From a bacterium (lineage in GTDB: Bacteria > Chloroflexota > Dormibacteria > UBA8260 > Bog-877): DNA of 14,123 bases. Of this stretch, positions 6,135-12,933 are shown in pieces (positions within the stretch are counted from its first letter, which is position 1; each line of letters begins with the position of its first letter). A model generated the notes under the pieces. It ran no database searches, was not told where the DNA came from, and saw nothing but the letters and a program-made list of their open reading frames with translations. The DNA is taken from assembly GCA_021791455.1 (NCBI GenBank), contig JAJYWM010000206.1, positions 1-14,123 of the forward strand, read 5' to 3'. The position numbers and the translations under genes were made by a program.

Positions 6135-8342
6135 TCAGGAACGCCAAAGGCTGGTGACCCGAAGTATGAGATAGCCGCCTCGCCTGACCAGCACCGGCAG
6201 GTGCTGCCTCTCGAACCAGCCCCTATTGAGCACCAGGTCGTTGTAGTCCCCGGGTTCGAACTCGATGTACTGGATTCGATAACGTCGCAGGAGAGCGTCG
6301 ACTTGGCAGGAGGCTGCCGTCCCGCAGCCTGAGTAGATCGTGGCCACCGCGTCAAAGCGAGTCGTGAGGGGCTGGCCGTAGCTCCAAAGCCAGCCGTCGT
6401 AGGCCAGGACAACTCGCCGACCGGCCAGCGTCGTGACAGGATCGTTCGGTTGTCCCTCGGTGAGAAAGATCGCGTCCCTCGGGGTCCGTGCCCGGACCAC
6501 CGCTGCCACCTGCTCGGCTGCCACGCTCGCAAAGGTGGCGCTGGCTCCGCTCGGTGCCTCCTGGGCCGCCGCACTCTGCCCCACGAAGGCGGCGTCCAAG
6601 CTGAGAATCCCCGAGAGCAACAGGGAGGCCACGGCGACCGCCGCGACCACCCGAGGCCACAGGGAGCGCCCAGATGTGAGCAGCCAGGCGACGGGAATCG
6701 AGACCCCGAGATACCAGTAGGAGAGGAGTTTGGTGTTGTCCCAGTTCCAGGGCTGGGTGATGACCACGTTGGCCAGCAGGAAGAGAAACCAGAATGGGGC
6801 CCAGAAGGAGATCAGGCGGAGCCGGTGGATGTCCCCGGACGCCCCACGTCGCCACAGGGCCAGCCCCACGAGCAGCAGTCCAGCGAGGATGAAGACGCCG
6901 GTGTTGGAGATCCAAAAGCCCGCAAACGAGGTGTAGAACGAGCCTTCAGTCAGCGTCTTGGTGACATACGCGATCATGGTCGGCAGCGATGCTCCCGCCA
7001 GATAGAGGCTGTCGCAGACGTCGCCGGCCCGAAACTGTCCGGCGGTACACGCAACCGCCGCGTGGGAGAGCCAGCCGAGGTCAATCTGAGGAAAGAGGTT
7101 GGTTCCGACCGGCCCCCCAAGCTGCCCCTTTGGGCCGGAGACCACGAACCAGAGCTGGGGCAAGCCGATCAGGAGCAGGGGCAGGCCGAAGGCCCCGAGC
7201 CCTGTCCAGAGCTTGCTTCTGGCAAGCCACCAGAGCCCGAGCAAACCAACAACGAGATATCCGAACGGATTGAAGAACGGGAGGCACGCACCCAACAGAC
7301 CGGCCGAGATCAGCAGCCCGGGCCGCCGCACGACAGCGGACTCCCAGAGCAACGACGCGGTCAGGGCGACCAGCGCCATTCCATACGCGAAGTCGCGCTG
7401 GGGCATCCAGTAGACCAACAGCGGCTCGTACCACTGAAGATCAGGTAGGGCGGGCGCCGCCGGTCCCTCGCCGTCGTAGGAACGCGGCAGGTGAGTGAGC
7501 AGGGTCGGCAGGTGGGTGATGAAGCCGAGGACCGCGCTGGGAGTTGACGGGGTGAGCGTGGTGCAGGCGTTGGCCGCAGTCGCCGATCCCGCCACCTGAC
7601 GACACCCGTCGGAGTACAGGCCCACGAACCCAAGGCCCCCGCCCAGGAGCAGCAGGGCGACGGCAACCGTCGCCGCCACCGGGCGGCGGGTGACCCTCAG
7701 CGCTAGATGCCATATCAACACGCTGGCGGCCCAGCCGATTAGGAATGACGCGATGTCGAGGCTTCCGTACAGATTCTGTCCTACGGCTTCCAGCATCGCC
7801 GGCTGAAAGTCGACCAGGAACGGGTAGCGCATGGCGGTGCCGGACTCCAGCGAGTCCGTGGGCGGCAGGTTGTGCCCCAAAAAGAAGCTCTGGGCATAGC
7901 TGGCGTGGACCGACCAGTCCGCCCATACATGGCCATTGGCCAGCAGCTGTCCCCCGGGGCCGGGGTAGAGTGCGCCCCGGAAGAGGAGCCAGAACGCGAC
8001 GCCCAGGATGGCGGTCACCGCGGTGGCCCAACGGGTGTCGCGGCTCCACCTGCCCGGCCGACGCAGTTGATCCCCAAGCCACTCCCGATTGGCCCTGGCC
8101 GCCCATCTGCGCCACCCCAGCCCTCCCGCTGTGAGCGCAATCAGGGTCGGGCCGAGCAGGGCGGTCAGGCTTCCCACCCCGAGCCAGAGTGACAGGCCGA
8201 AGCTCAGCGCGGTCGAGCCCACCAGGCCAACCGCCAGACTCGCTGCGAGCCGCTCCAGGGGAAACCAGCGACGCGGGATCAGGTCCACCAGGCCGAATCC
8301 CGCCAGGGCCACGAGCACCCAGTAGGCGGTTATTCCAAGCAA
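6135..8342 (-). CDS. Large GT-C-like integral membrane protein (putative lipid-linked-sugar glycosyltransferase)
   Basis: 735 residues with many hydrophobic segments up to about residue 595, then a soluble domain of about 130 residues (606-735) that should lie outside the cytoplasm. After the third hydrophobic region comes an extracytoplasmic loop with HVWADWSVHASYAQSFFLG and HNLPPTDSLESGTAMRYPFL (about 138-175), the expected position of the acidic catalytic motif of GT-C enzymes. Near the last membrane segments is ITQPWNWDNTKLLSYW, common in uncharacterised bacterial GT-C-like proteins. The C-terminal domain contains TLAGRRVVLAYDGWLWSYG and YRIQYIEFEPGDY, resembling the terminal domain of YfhO/ArnT-like envelope proteins. 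The start is TTG at 8342, 13 bp after the PMT stop, with no strong Shine-Dalgarno, so the exact N-terminus is uncertain. Function (sugar transfer to an exported acceptor) is inferred from fold type and from the PMT neighbour. Confidence 0.72.
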   Translation of the reverse strand: MLGITAYWVLVALAGFGLVDLIPRRWFPLERLAASLAVGLVGSTALSFGLSLWLGVGSLTALLGPTLIALTAGGLGWRRWAARANREWLGDQLRRPGRWSRDTRWATAVTAILGVAFWLLFRGALYPGPGGQLLANGHVWADWSVHASYAQSFFLGHNLPPTDSLESGTAMRYPFLVDFQPAMLEAVGQNLYGSLDIASFLIGWAASVLIWHLALRVTRRPVAATVAVALLLLGGGLGFVGLYSDGCRQVAGSATAANACTTLTPSTPSAVLGFITHLPTLLTHLPRSYDGEGPAAPALPDLQWYEPLLVYWMPQRDFAYGMALVALTASLLWESAVVRRPGLLISAGLLGACLPFFNPFGYLVVGLLGLWWLARSKLWTGLGAFGLPLLLIGLPQLWFVVSGPKGQLGGPVGTNLFPQIDLGWLSHAAVACTAGQFRAGDVCDSLYLAGASLPTMIAYVTKTLTEGSFYTSFAGFWISNTGVFILAGLLLVGLALWRRGASGDIHRLRLISFWAPFWFLFLLANVVITQPWNWDNTKLLSYWYLGVSIPVAWLLTSGRSLWPRVVAAVAVASLLLSGILSLDAAFVGQSAAAQEAPSGASATFASVAAEQVAAVVRARTPRDAIFLTEGQPNDPVTTLAGRRVVLAYDGWLWSYGQPLTTRFDAVATIYSGCGTAASCQVDALLRRYRIQYIEFEPGDYNDLVLNRGWFERQHLPVLVRRGGYLILRVTSLWRS

Positions 8343-8355
8343 GGTGGGTCCGCCG

Positions 8356-10254
8356 TCAGTACCAGCCCGGGATCCAGATGTGCTGGAAGAAGTCGGTGGA
8401 CGGGATCGGCTGGCCGGTCCAAAGGGGGTAGAAGTAGGCGAAGCAGAGGATGACCGCCAGTACCACCGCTCCGGAGATGGGGGCGAGGCTGTGGGTTCCG
8501 AGTCGCAGCCTCGCCACCTGGATCACCGCCTGACGGTCGATCAATCTGGCGCAGACGTAGGCGAGAGCCAGGCACACGAATGGGAGGGCCTCTATATATT
8601 CATAGAAGAATAGGATCCGAGACGGCCAGGACCACAGAACGAGCCAGTCGAAGAGAAAGCCTCCGAGAATGAAGAGGGCGACCCGGTCCCGCCGTCTCAT
8701 CACCAGGTACAGCAGGAAGGCGAGGGCGAACATTCCGAGCCAGAAGATGGCGGGGTTGCCCATGTCTGAGATCCAGGTGTAGTTGGAGACCGTCTGCCCG
8801 GCAACGGTGGTGACGCCGTTGCCGGTGTAGGTCGCGTAGAAGAGCACAGGATGAGCATCCAGGGGCCAGGAGTAGAAGGGCGAAGCAAAGGGGTGCGTCG
8901 CCTTCAGCGTCGCCTGGTAGCTCAGGCTGCCAAGGCTGTTCCACTCCACATCCGCCAGCGACTGGATGAGGTTGAAGCCGGTGGGGAGCCAGAAGTCCAC
9001 CGACGCCAGGTGATACTCCTGGAGCGGCATCGCCACCGGGAGGTCGCAGACCGACGCCTTGGCGACGAATCCGGTACAGGTCGCCGTGGGTCCCTGGGTG
9101 TTGGCGAAGTTGACGTAGAGGCTGTGGGAGATGGTCCAGTAGCGAAAGAACGACAAGTAAAAGATGAATAGGATGATCGCGCCCGCCAGCAGGTAGTGCC
9201 ATGTCCACGCCAGCCCCGCCACCATGGTCCGGCGCGCCGCCTCCAGGGGGTCATCGGGGGCGGGAGGCACGAGCCACCGCGACGAGCCCCCTGTTCCCAG
9301 GCGGACCCTGAGGTGGGGTCTAATGAAGCGCCCAAGCAGGAGCACCACCATGAGCAGGACGGCCGGGATCATGTCCGCCTTGCAAGCGAGCCCCAGCCCC
9401 GAGGCGACCGCGGTCAGGTAGAGCGTGGCGCGCCACTGGTTTTTGGTGCGAGCGTGCCAGTGGAGCAAGAACATCCAGTAGGCGAGCATCACGAAGAAGA
9501 CGGCGATCACATCGATCACTCCGGTCCTGGACTCGACCAGTTCCAAGCCATCCAGGCTGAAGAACAGTGCTGCCAGGGTTGGGAAGATCCGGTTGCGCCG
9601 CCACAGCCTGCGGGCGATGAAATAGAGGACGCCGATGACCAGGCTCCCCAGGATGGCCGACATGATCCTCCAGCCCCAGGTGTTGAAACCGAGCCAGCTG
9701 ATGCCGCCGGCGATGATCAGCTTGGTGAGCGGTGGCTCCGGATCAAAAAAGTCAATTCCCTTGAGGTCCTTGAGCGCGTCGACCGGGAAGTAGACCTCGT
9801 CGAACACGTACCCGCAGGTGTACTTCTCCTGGTTTTGGGGGCCGACCGGAGCATCGGTGCAACCCGCCTTGTTGTAGGGATAGCCGAGCCCCCAAGCTCC
9901 GATCCCGAAGATGTCGTGGGTCGGCGACCGGTGGACCCCGGCAGGCGCCGCCACCGTGCTGACAGGGCTCAGGTTTCCCTGTAGAAAGTCGAAGTAGATG
10001 GGACTCGCGAGTCTGACCCCGAGGGCGGCCGCGATCAGAACTCCGGCGATCACACAGTCCTTCCCGTCTATGCCTGTGATCCCCCGGTGTTGGCGGAGGA
10101 GCAACGAGACCCCCCAGACCGACCCCGCCATGACCATCGCCACCAAGGGATTCATCGGCCAGCCCAGGACCACGCTGGCCAAGCTGAACACCAGGGCGGC
10201 TGCGAGCGCCCACGGACCCTCGGTGCGAACCTTCTGTCTCAGCTCCCCGTTCAT
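8356..10254 (-). CDS. Protein O-mannosyltransferase (PMT family, GT39) with extended N-terminus
   Basis: 632 residues, polytopic. PMT enzymes transfer mannose from a polyprenyl-phosphate carrier to Ser/Thr of secreted proteins. The family signatures appear in order. FDEVYF (151-156) supplies the catalytic Asp-Glu pair (D152, E153). FFDPEPPLTKLIIAGG (169-184) matches the DxxPPLgK motif. LDGLELVESRTGVIDVI (234-250) matches the FDxxLxxQSRxxLLD segment with R243 and D248. The C-terminal four-TM domain has HPFASPFYSWPLDAHPVLFY, GNPAIFWLG and EYIEALPFV. The DE motif usually follows the first membrane segment; here about three hydrophobic stretches precede it, plus a linker of about 60 residues with C132 and C147. 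The ATG overlaps the upstream stop as ATGA, so it is translationally coupled to the PH-like gene. Confidence 0.9.
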   Translation of the reverse strand: MNGELRQKVRTEGPWALAAALVFSLASVVLGWPMNPLVAMVMAGSVWGVSLLLRQHRGITGIDGKDCVIAGVLIAAALGVRLASPIYFDFLQGNLSPVSTVAAPAGVHRSPTHDIFGIGAWGLGYPYNKAGCTDAPVGPQNQEKYTCGYVFDEVYFPVDALKDLKGIDFFDPEPPLTKLIIAGGISWLGFNTWGWRIMSAILGSLVIGVLYFIARRLWRRNRIFPTLAALFFSLDGLELVESRTGVIDVIAVFFVMLAYWMFLLHWHARTKNQWRATLYLTAVASGLGLACKADMIPAVLLMVVLLLGRFIRPHLRVRLGTGGSSRWLVPPAPDDPLEAARRTMVAGLAWTWHYLLAGAIILFIFYLSFFRYWTISHSLYVNFANTQGPTATCTGFVAKASVCDLPVAMPLQEYHLASVDFWLPTGFNLIQSLADVEWNSLGSLSYQATLKATHPFASPFYSWPLDAHPVLFYATYTGNGVTTVAGQTVSNYTWISDMGNPAIFWLGMFALAFLLYLVMRRRDRVALFILGGFLFDWLVLWSWPSRILFFYEYIEALPFVCLALAYVCARLIDRQAVIQVARLRLGTHSLAPISGAVVLAVILCFAYFYPLWTGQPIPSTDFFQHIWIPGWY

Positions 10255-10847
10255 TTCCGCCGAGCGGCACGGGCCGCGGGGGCGGGGGGCCTCTTCTTGA
10301 TCCGGAGCTGCAAGCCGCGGTCGAGCGCGGCTGCATTCTGCACCACCAGAATCAAGTCCTGTTCCAGCACCGTCCGTCGTCCCAACAGACGACCGATCTG
10401 GAGTAGCTCGGCCGGATCCAGGTCGACCCTCACGATGCAGGCCGACATCCCGGCGAAGCGGCTCAGGCTACCGGTGAGGAGCTCCCTGCGAGTGGGTGCG
10501 TCGAAGAACTGGCGGAGGGTCTGGCAACGGCTCTGGCGCAGAAGGGTGTAGGGGATTGCCGCGCTCTTGAACGACGAACGCAGGAGGAGGCCGTCCGGGC
10601 CGAGTTCCACATAGTGCGTGCGCTGTCGCAGATAGATGGCCGCGGCCATCAGCAGCAGAACAGCCGACACCACGAGGTAGCTGGGATCGAACTGATGGTG
10701 GCCGTAGACGGTGATGCCCTCGACCACCAGGAAGACCACCGCCATATAGATGACAATCAGCCGAGTGCGGCGCCACAGCTCGACGGAGCTGGCCACCCGG
10801 TGCCGGGTCCCCTGCTCGCTGGGTGGCGGAAGAGCGGGTGCAGTCAC
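10251..10847 (-). CDS. Two-TM membrane protein with bacterial PH-like domain
   Basis: 198 residues. An N-terminal cytoplasmic tail of about 28 residues is followed by two hydrophobic helices (about 29-48 and 56-73). Then comes a beta-rich region (76-183) starting THYVELGPDGLLLRSSF, the pattern of a bacterial PH domain after a TM hairpin, and a basic, Ala/Pro-rich tail (KKRPPAPAARAARRK). I do not recognise a named family. The GTG start has GGAGGG at 10853-10858 (minus) with 5-nt spacing, a convincing ribosome binding site. It is the first gene of the PMT/GT-C unit. Its role is unknown; a membrane-anchored scaffold or regulator of the glycosyltransferases is only a guess from the ATGA coupling. 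The 141 bp upstream show no clear promoter. Confidence 0.72.
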   Translation of the reverse strand: MTAPALPPPSEQGTRHRVASSVELWRRTRLIVIYMAVVFLVVEGITVYGHHQFDPSYLVVSAVLLLMAAAIYLRQRTHYVELGPDGLLLRSSFKSAAIPYTLLRQSRCQTLRQFFDAPTRRELLTGSLSRFAGMSACIVRVDLDPAELLQIGRLLGRRTVLEQDLILVVQNAAALDRGLQLRIKKRPPAPAARAARRK

Positions 10848-10988
10848 AACGTCCCTCCGGCCCCGAACTTGGCTCCTGCCAGGTGGTCAATGGATGGCGG
10901 CTCCGTCCCCTCACCGAAGCGGTGGAGCACGGCAGAAGAAGGCAACGGCGGACGCATCGGAACTGCGGCTGGCGAGAGCATCGCCCAA

Positions 10989-11780
10989 TTATGGCCGGGC
11001 GGCGGTCTCCAGGCGGTGCACCGAACATTCGCTGGTGGTCGCCACGGTCAGGGTGCGCCAGCGACCGCTCTGGGCGTCGAAGTCGGTGAGCCGACTGGTT
11101 GCCCCACCCCCTCCGCCCAGCACAAGGACTACCTCCTGGGCCTGTAGGGCCCCGATGACCCCCACCAGCGGTCCGATCACACCACTTGAGCGACAGCTTC
11201 GCTCCATCTCCTCGCTCGGCCCTCCAAACAGACACCTGAAGCAACCCCCGCCAGGTAGCACAGTGGTCACCTGCCCTGTCCAGCCGATGGCGCCCCCGAC
11301 CACCAGGGGAATCCCCAGGGCCACCGCCCAGTCATTGACAGCGAACTTAAGGCCAGGGCTGTCGGAGCACTCCACAATCACCGATGCGTCCCCGAGGATC
11401 TCATCGAATGAGGCATCCCCCAGGGCCCGCTGGAAAGCTCTGACCCTGACTGTGGGATTGAGGGCCACCAGAGCCTCGGCCAGCGCCACAACCTTCGGTC
11501 TGCCCACATCGGCGGTTCGGTACGCGACCTGCCGGTGCAGGTTGTCGAGGGCCACGAGGTCCGGGTCTACCAGATCGATGCGGCCCACGCCAGCCCCCGC
11601 CAGGTAAAGGCCGGCGGGGCCGCCAAGACCTCCGCAGCCGATGATGACGACCCTGGATTCTCCCAGCCGCAGCTGTTGCCTCTCGGAGAATCCGGGTACC
11701 AGCAGCTGACGGCTGTAGCGCTCCACCTCGGCGTCGGACAAGGTGCTAGGAGCGCTGGCGGCCGATGGCTCCCTCACCAT
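10989..11780 (-). CDS. MoeB/ThiF-family E1-like adenylyltransferase
   Basis: 263 residues. The family adenylates the C-terminal glycine of ubiquitin-fold sulfur carriers (ThiS, MoaD and relatives) so that sulfur can be loaded. Visible features: RYSRQLLVPGF at the N-terminus, ATP-binding VVIIGCGGLGG (44-54), DPD (72-74), NLHRQ (80-84), K96, and the CSD turn (138-140). The zinc half-site CFRC is at C180/C183, and SCRSSGVIGPLVGVIG (195-210) aligns its C196 with the acyl-disulfide-forming cysteine of ThiF. The C-terminal zinc half-site, normally CxxC, is CSVH here (C252, H255), so zinc would be held by Cys3His or not at all. The ATG at 11780 overlaps the DsrH-like stop by 7 nt; a GTG three bases on would overlap as GTGA. 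The operon context with DsrEFH-like genes suggests a sulfur-transfer role. No carrier protein gene is in the window. Confidence 0.88.
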   Translation of the reverse strand: MVREPSAASAPSTLSDAEVERYSRQLLVPGFSERQQLRLGESRVVIIGCGGLGGPAGLYLAGAGVGRIDLVDPDLVALDNLHRQVAYRTADVGRPKVVALAEALVALNPTVRVRAFQRALGDASFDEILGDASVIVECSDSPGLKFAVNDWAVALGIPLVVGGAIGWTGQVTTVLPGGGCFRCLFGGPSEEMERSCRSSGVIGPLVGVIGALQAQEVVLVLGGGGGATSRLTDFDAQSGRWRTLTVATTSECSVHRLETAARP

Positions 11781-12058
11781 GAGACCACCCGGTCGGCCGC
11801 CACCATGAGCTCGATGAGCTCTGGATATCCGACGCCCGGCCACCTGGCGCCTACCCCACGGCGGAGAGCGTCCCGCTCCACAGCCAAAATGGTGGCCTTG
11901 GTGGGCCCCATTAGGGCGCCGACAGAGGCCGGCGTCTCCATGACGGCGTCGTGAGCCAGCACGATCACGGGGTTCTCACCCAGGGACGCGACGTTCCAGG
12001 CCCGCTCGTCACTCAATCTGGTGATCAGATGGAGGACCCCGCCGCTCTCAGATGACAA
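11774..12058 (-). CDS. DsrH/TusB-like protein
   Basis: 94 residues, almost exactly the length of E. coli TusB (95). The N-terminal VLHLITRLS corresponds to the family opening MLHTLHRSP. VIVLAHDAVM matches the L-L-x-D-G-V strand, ATILAVERDALRRGV matches YALNEDLIARGL, and the C-terminal YPELIELMVAADRVVSW matches the YTDFVRLTVKHPSQMAW ending. In the TusBCD/DsrEFH heterohexamer this subunit helps pass persulfide sulfur. There is no cysteine in this copy, so it would be structural. The TTG start at 12058 is chosen because GAGG lies 7 nt upstream and because the frame further upstream turns into Arg/Trp-rich shadow sequence. It overlaps the DsrF-like gene by 11 nt and the E1-like gene by 7 nt. Assignment is by motif order from reading, not by a profile search. 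Confidence 0.68.
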   Translation of the reverse strand: MSSESGGVLHLITRLSDERAWNVASLGENPVIVLAHDAVMETPASVGALMGPTKATILAVERDALRRGVGARWPGVGYPELIELMVAADRVVSW

Positions 12059-12410
12059 TGCAGGACCTCGCCTCAAGACAGGCCCGGTGGATCTCCCAGC
12101 GGGCGATCTGGGACACGCCGGGATGCAGGCCACTGTCCTCAAGCCCCATTGCCACCAGCGACTCCTGCTCCACCAACACCGGCACCTCCTCGTCGTCGAC
12201 CAAGGCCGCCAACTCGCGGGCAACCTGAGTCGCCCTGCCTCCGGGAGCAGCTCCCGGCACCGCCAGAGCCGCTGCCGGCCCAACCAGGGCCAACACCACA
12301 GACGGGCAGCCCAGCGGCAGGGCCAGGGCGACCCTCAAGGCCAGCGCCGCCCGGTCGTCAGCAAGTGCTCCTCTCGCCAGCACCATGACGGTACCCTCCG
12401 TGGACCTCAT
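12048..12410 (-). CDS. DsrF/TusC-like protein
   Basis: 120 residues, the family length. The opening strand and loop TVMVLARGALADDRAALALR align in pattern with TusC (FVFSRAPHGSAAGREGLDAL). Near residues 73-92, DEEVPVLVEQESLVAMGLED matches the TusC segment YDIEQCWVCAASLRERGL, though the cysteines of that segment are absent. The protein ends in a hydrophobic strand (RSCIVI), as TusC does (DVILRF). Cysteines are C35, C111 and C117, none clearly in the family position. The ATG at 12410 overlaps the DsrE-like stop as ATGA and includes the whole first strand. An internal ATG at 12386 has an excellent GGAGGG 7 nt upstream and would remove eight residues; either may be used. It is the middle subunit gene of a DsrE-F-H order. 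Confidence 0.62.
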   Translation of the reverse strand: MRSTEGTVMVLARGALADDRAALALRVALALPLGCPSVVLALVGPAAALAVPGAAPGGRATQVARELAALVDDEEVPVLVEQESLVAMGLEDSGLHPGVSQIARWEIHRACLEARSCIVI

Positions 12411-12697
12411 CCGAAGCTGAGTATCCTGTCGGCTCCGCGCGCGAGCCTGGCGAAGTCGGCCAGACTTCCTCGGGTCACACCCGGCGTCTCGGCCGCCACC
12501 ACCTGACGCCACCTGAGGTCCGCATCGCAGAGCGTGACCGCGAACCGACCCGCCAGGCTGCCGGCGTGGGCCACGCCGTCCCCAGCCAAGAACACCGTGA
12601 CCTGGTGCCCCAGCTGCTGAGCCGCCGCCGCCAGTTCGGTCACCGTATCCGCCGCATCCGTTCTTGGGCCGGCGGTCAACAGGAATAGAAACGTCAA
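12407..12697 (-). CDS. DsrE/TusD-like sulfurtransferase subunit
   Basis: 96 residues, shorter than E. coli TusD (128). The first strand LTFLFLLTAGPRTDAADT matches the TusD opening RFAIVVTGPAYGTQQAS. HQVTVFLAGDGVAHAG matches the second strand and loop ending in a GV dipeptide. FAVTLCDADLR places the only cysteine, C57, at the position of the persulfide-carrying cysteine (TusD C78, in NICVAAALRRGV). GSLADFARLARGADRILSF matches GALAEASLTCDRVVQF at the C-terminus. The shortening comes from the loop before the cysteine. TTG at 12697 is preferred because GGAGG sits 8 nt upstream. An in-frame ATG at 12757 would add 20 poorly conserved residues, and anything longer runs antisense through the tRNA. 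This is the promoter-proximal gene of the sulfur-relay operon. Confidence 0.72.
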   Translation of the reverse strand: MTFLFLLTAGPRTDAADTVTELAAAAQQLGHQVTVFLAGDGVAHAGSLAGRFAVTLCDADLRWRQVVAAETPGVTRGSLADFARLARGADRILSFG

Positions 12698-12705
12698 GTT
12701 GGCAA

Positions 12706-12710
12706 CCTCC
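12706..12710 (-). promoter_or_regulatory. Shine-Dalgarno deciding the TTG start of the DsrE-like gene
   Basis: Minus-strand GGAGG ends 8 nt before the TTG at 12697. The in-frame ATG at 12757 has no comparable site, so the shorter reading frame is favoured. Confidence 0.65.
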
Positions 12711-12827
12711 GCAAGCCGGTAATGATGCCCGCCCCCTATTCTCAGAGCGTAATCCATCTCGTTGGAACGCCCGGGGCGAAGGGCACCGATTTGGGGCTCA
12801 AACCAACGGACCGACCGGCTGTGGCGG

Positions 12828-12833
12828 TAATCT
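12828..12833 (+). promoter_or_regulatory. Putative -10 element (TAATCT) of the tRNA-Leu gene
   Basis: TAATCT lies 17 bp before the first tRNA base, so a transcript would carry a short leader of about 10 nt, which is usual for tRNA genes. No good -35 hexamer is seen at 16-18 bp upstream. Confidence 0.4.
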
Positions 12834-12850
12834 GCGATTCGCCCGTCGGG

Positions 12851-12933
12851 GCCGGGGTGGCGTAATGGTAGCCGCAGCGGTCTTAAAAACCGCAGCTCGC
12901 AAGAGCGTATGGGTTCGACTCCCATCCCCGGTA
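12851..12933 (+). tRNA. tRNA-Leu (anticodon UAA)
   Basis: An 83-nt class II tRNA. Acceptor GCCGGGG (12851-12857) pairs with CCCCGGT (12926-12932), with a terminal G-U, and the discriminator is A (12933). The D-arm GCG...CGC contains GG in its loop. The anticodon stem GCGGT/ACCGC encloses CTTAAAA, giving anticodon TAA. The long variable arm CTC-GCAA-GAG identifies a Leu/Ser/Tyr class II molecule, and the anticodon makes it Leu. The T-arm is ATGGG-TTCGACT-CCCAT. CCA is not encoded (the next bases are CCC), so a CCA-adding enzyme is needed. It reads UUA, a rare codon at this base composition. It is divergent from the DsrE-like operon. Confidence 0.95.

Noticed and set aside
5367..6332. Plus-strand open frame of 321 codons spanning the amidohydrolase/GT-C gap
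   Set aside because: It runs antisense through two recognised genes and has no family-like pattern.
6450..7448. Plus-strand open frame of 332 codons
   Set aside because: It is antisense to the GT-C-like gene and very rich in Gly, Glu, Gln and Arg, as expected for the complement of a membrane protein gene at high GC.
9196..9984. Plus-strand open frame of 262 codons
   Set aside because: It is antisense to the PMT gene and has shadow composition.
10848..10988. Promoter for the PH-PMT-GT-C unit (TTGACC on the minus strand)
   Set aside because: A TTGACC is present but no TANNNT follows at 16-18 bp, so it was not listed.
12059..12283. N-terminal extension of the DsrH-like frame
   Set aside because: The extension is Arg/Trp-rich shadow of the DsrF-like gene; homology begins after the TTG at 12058.
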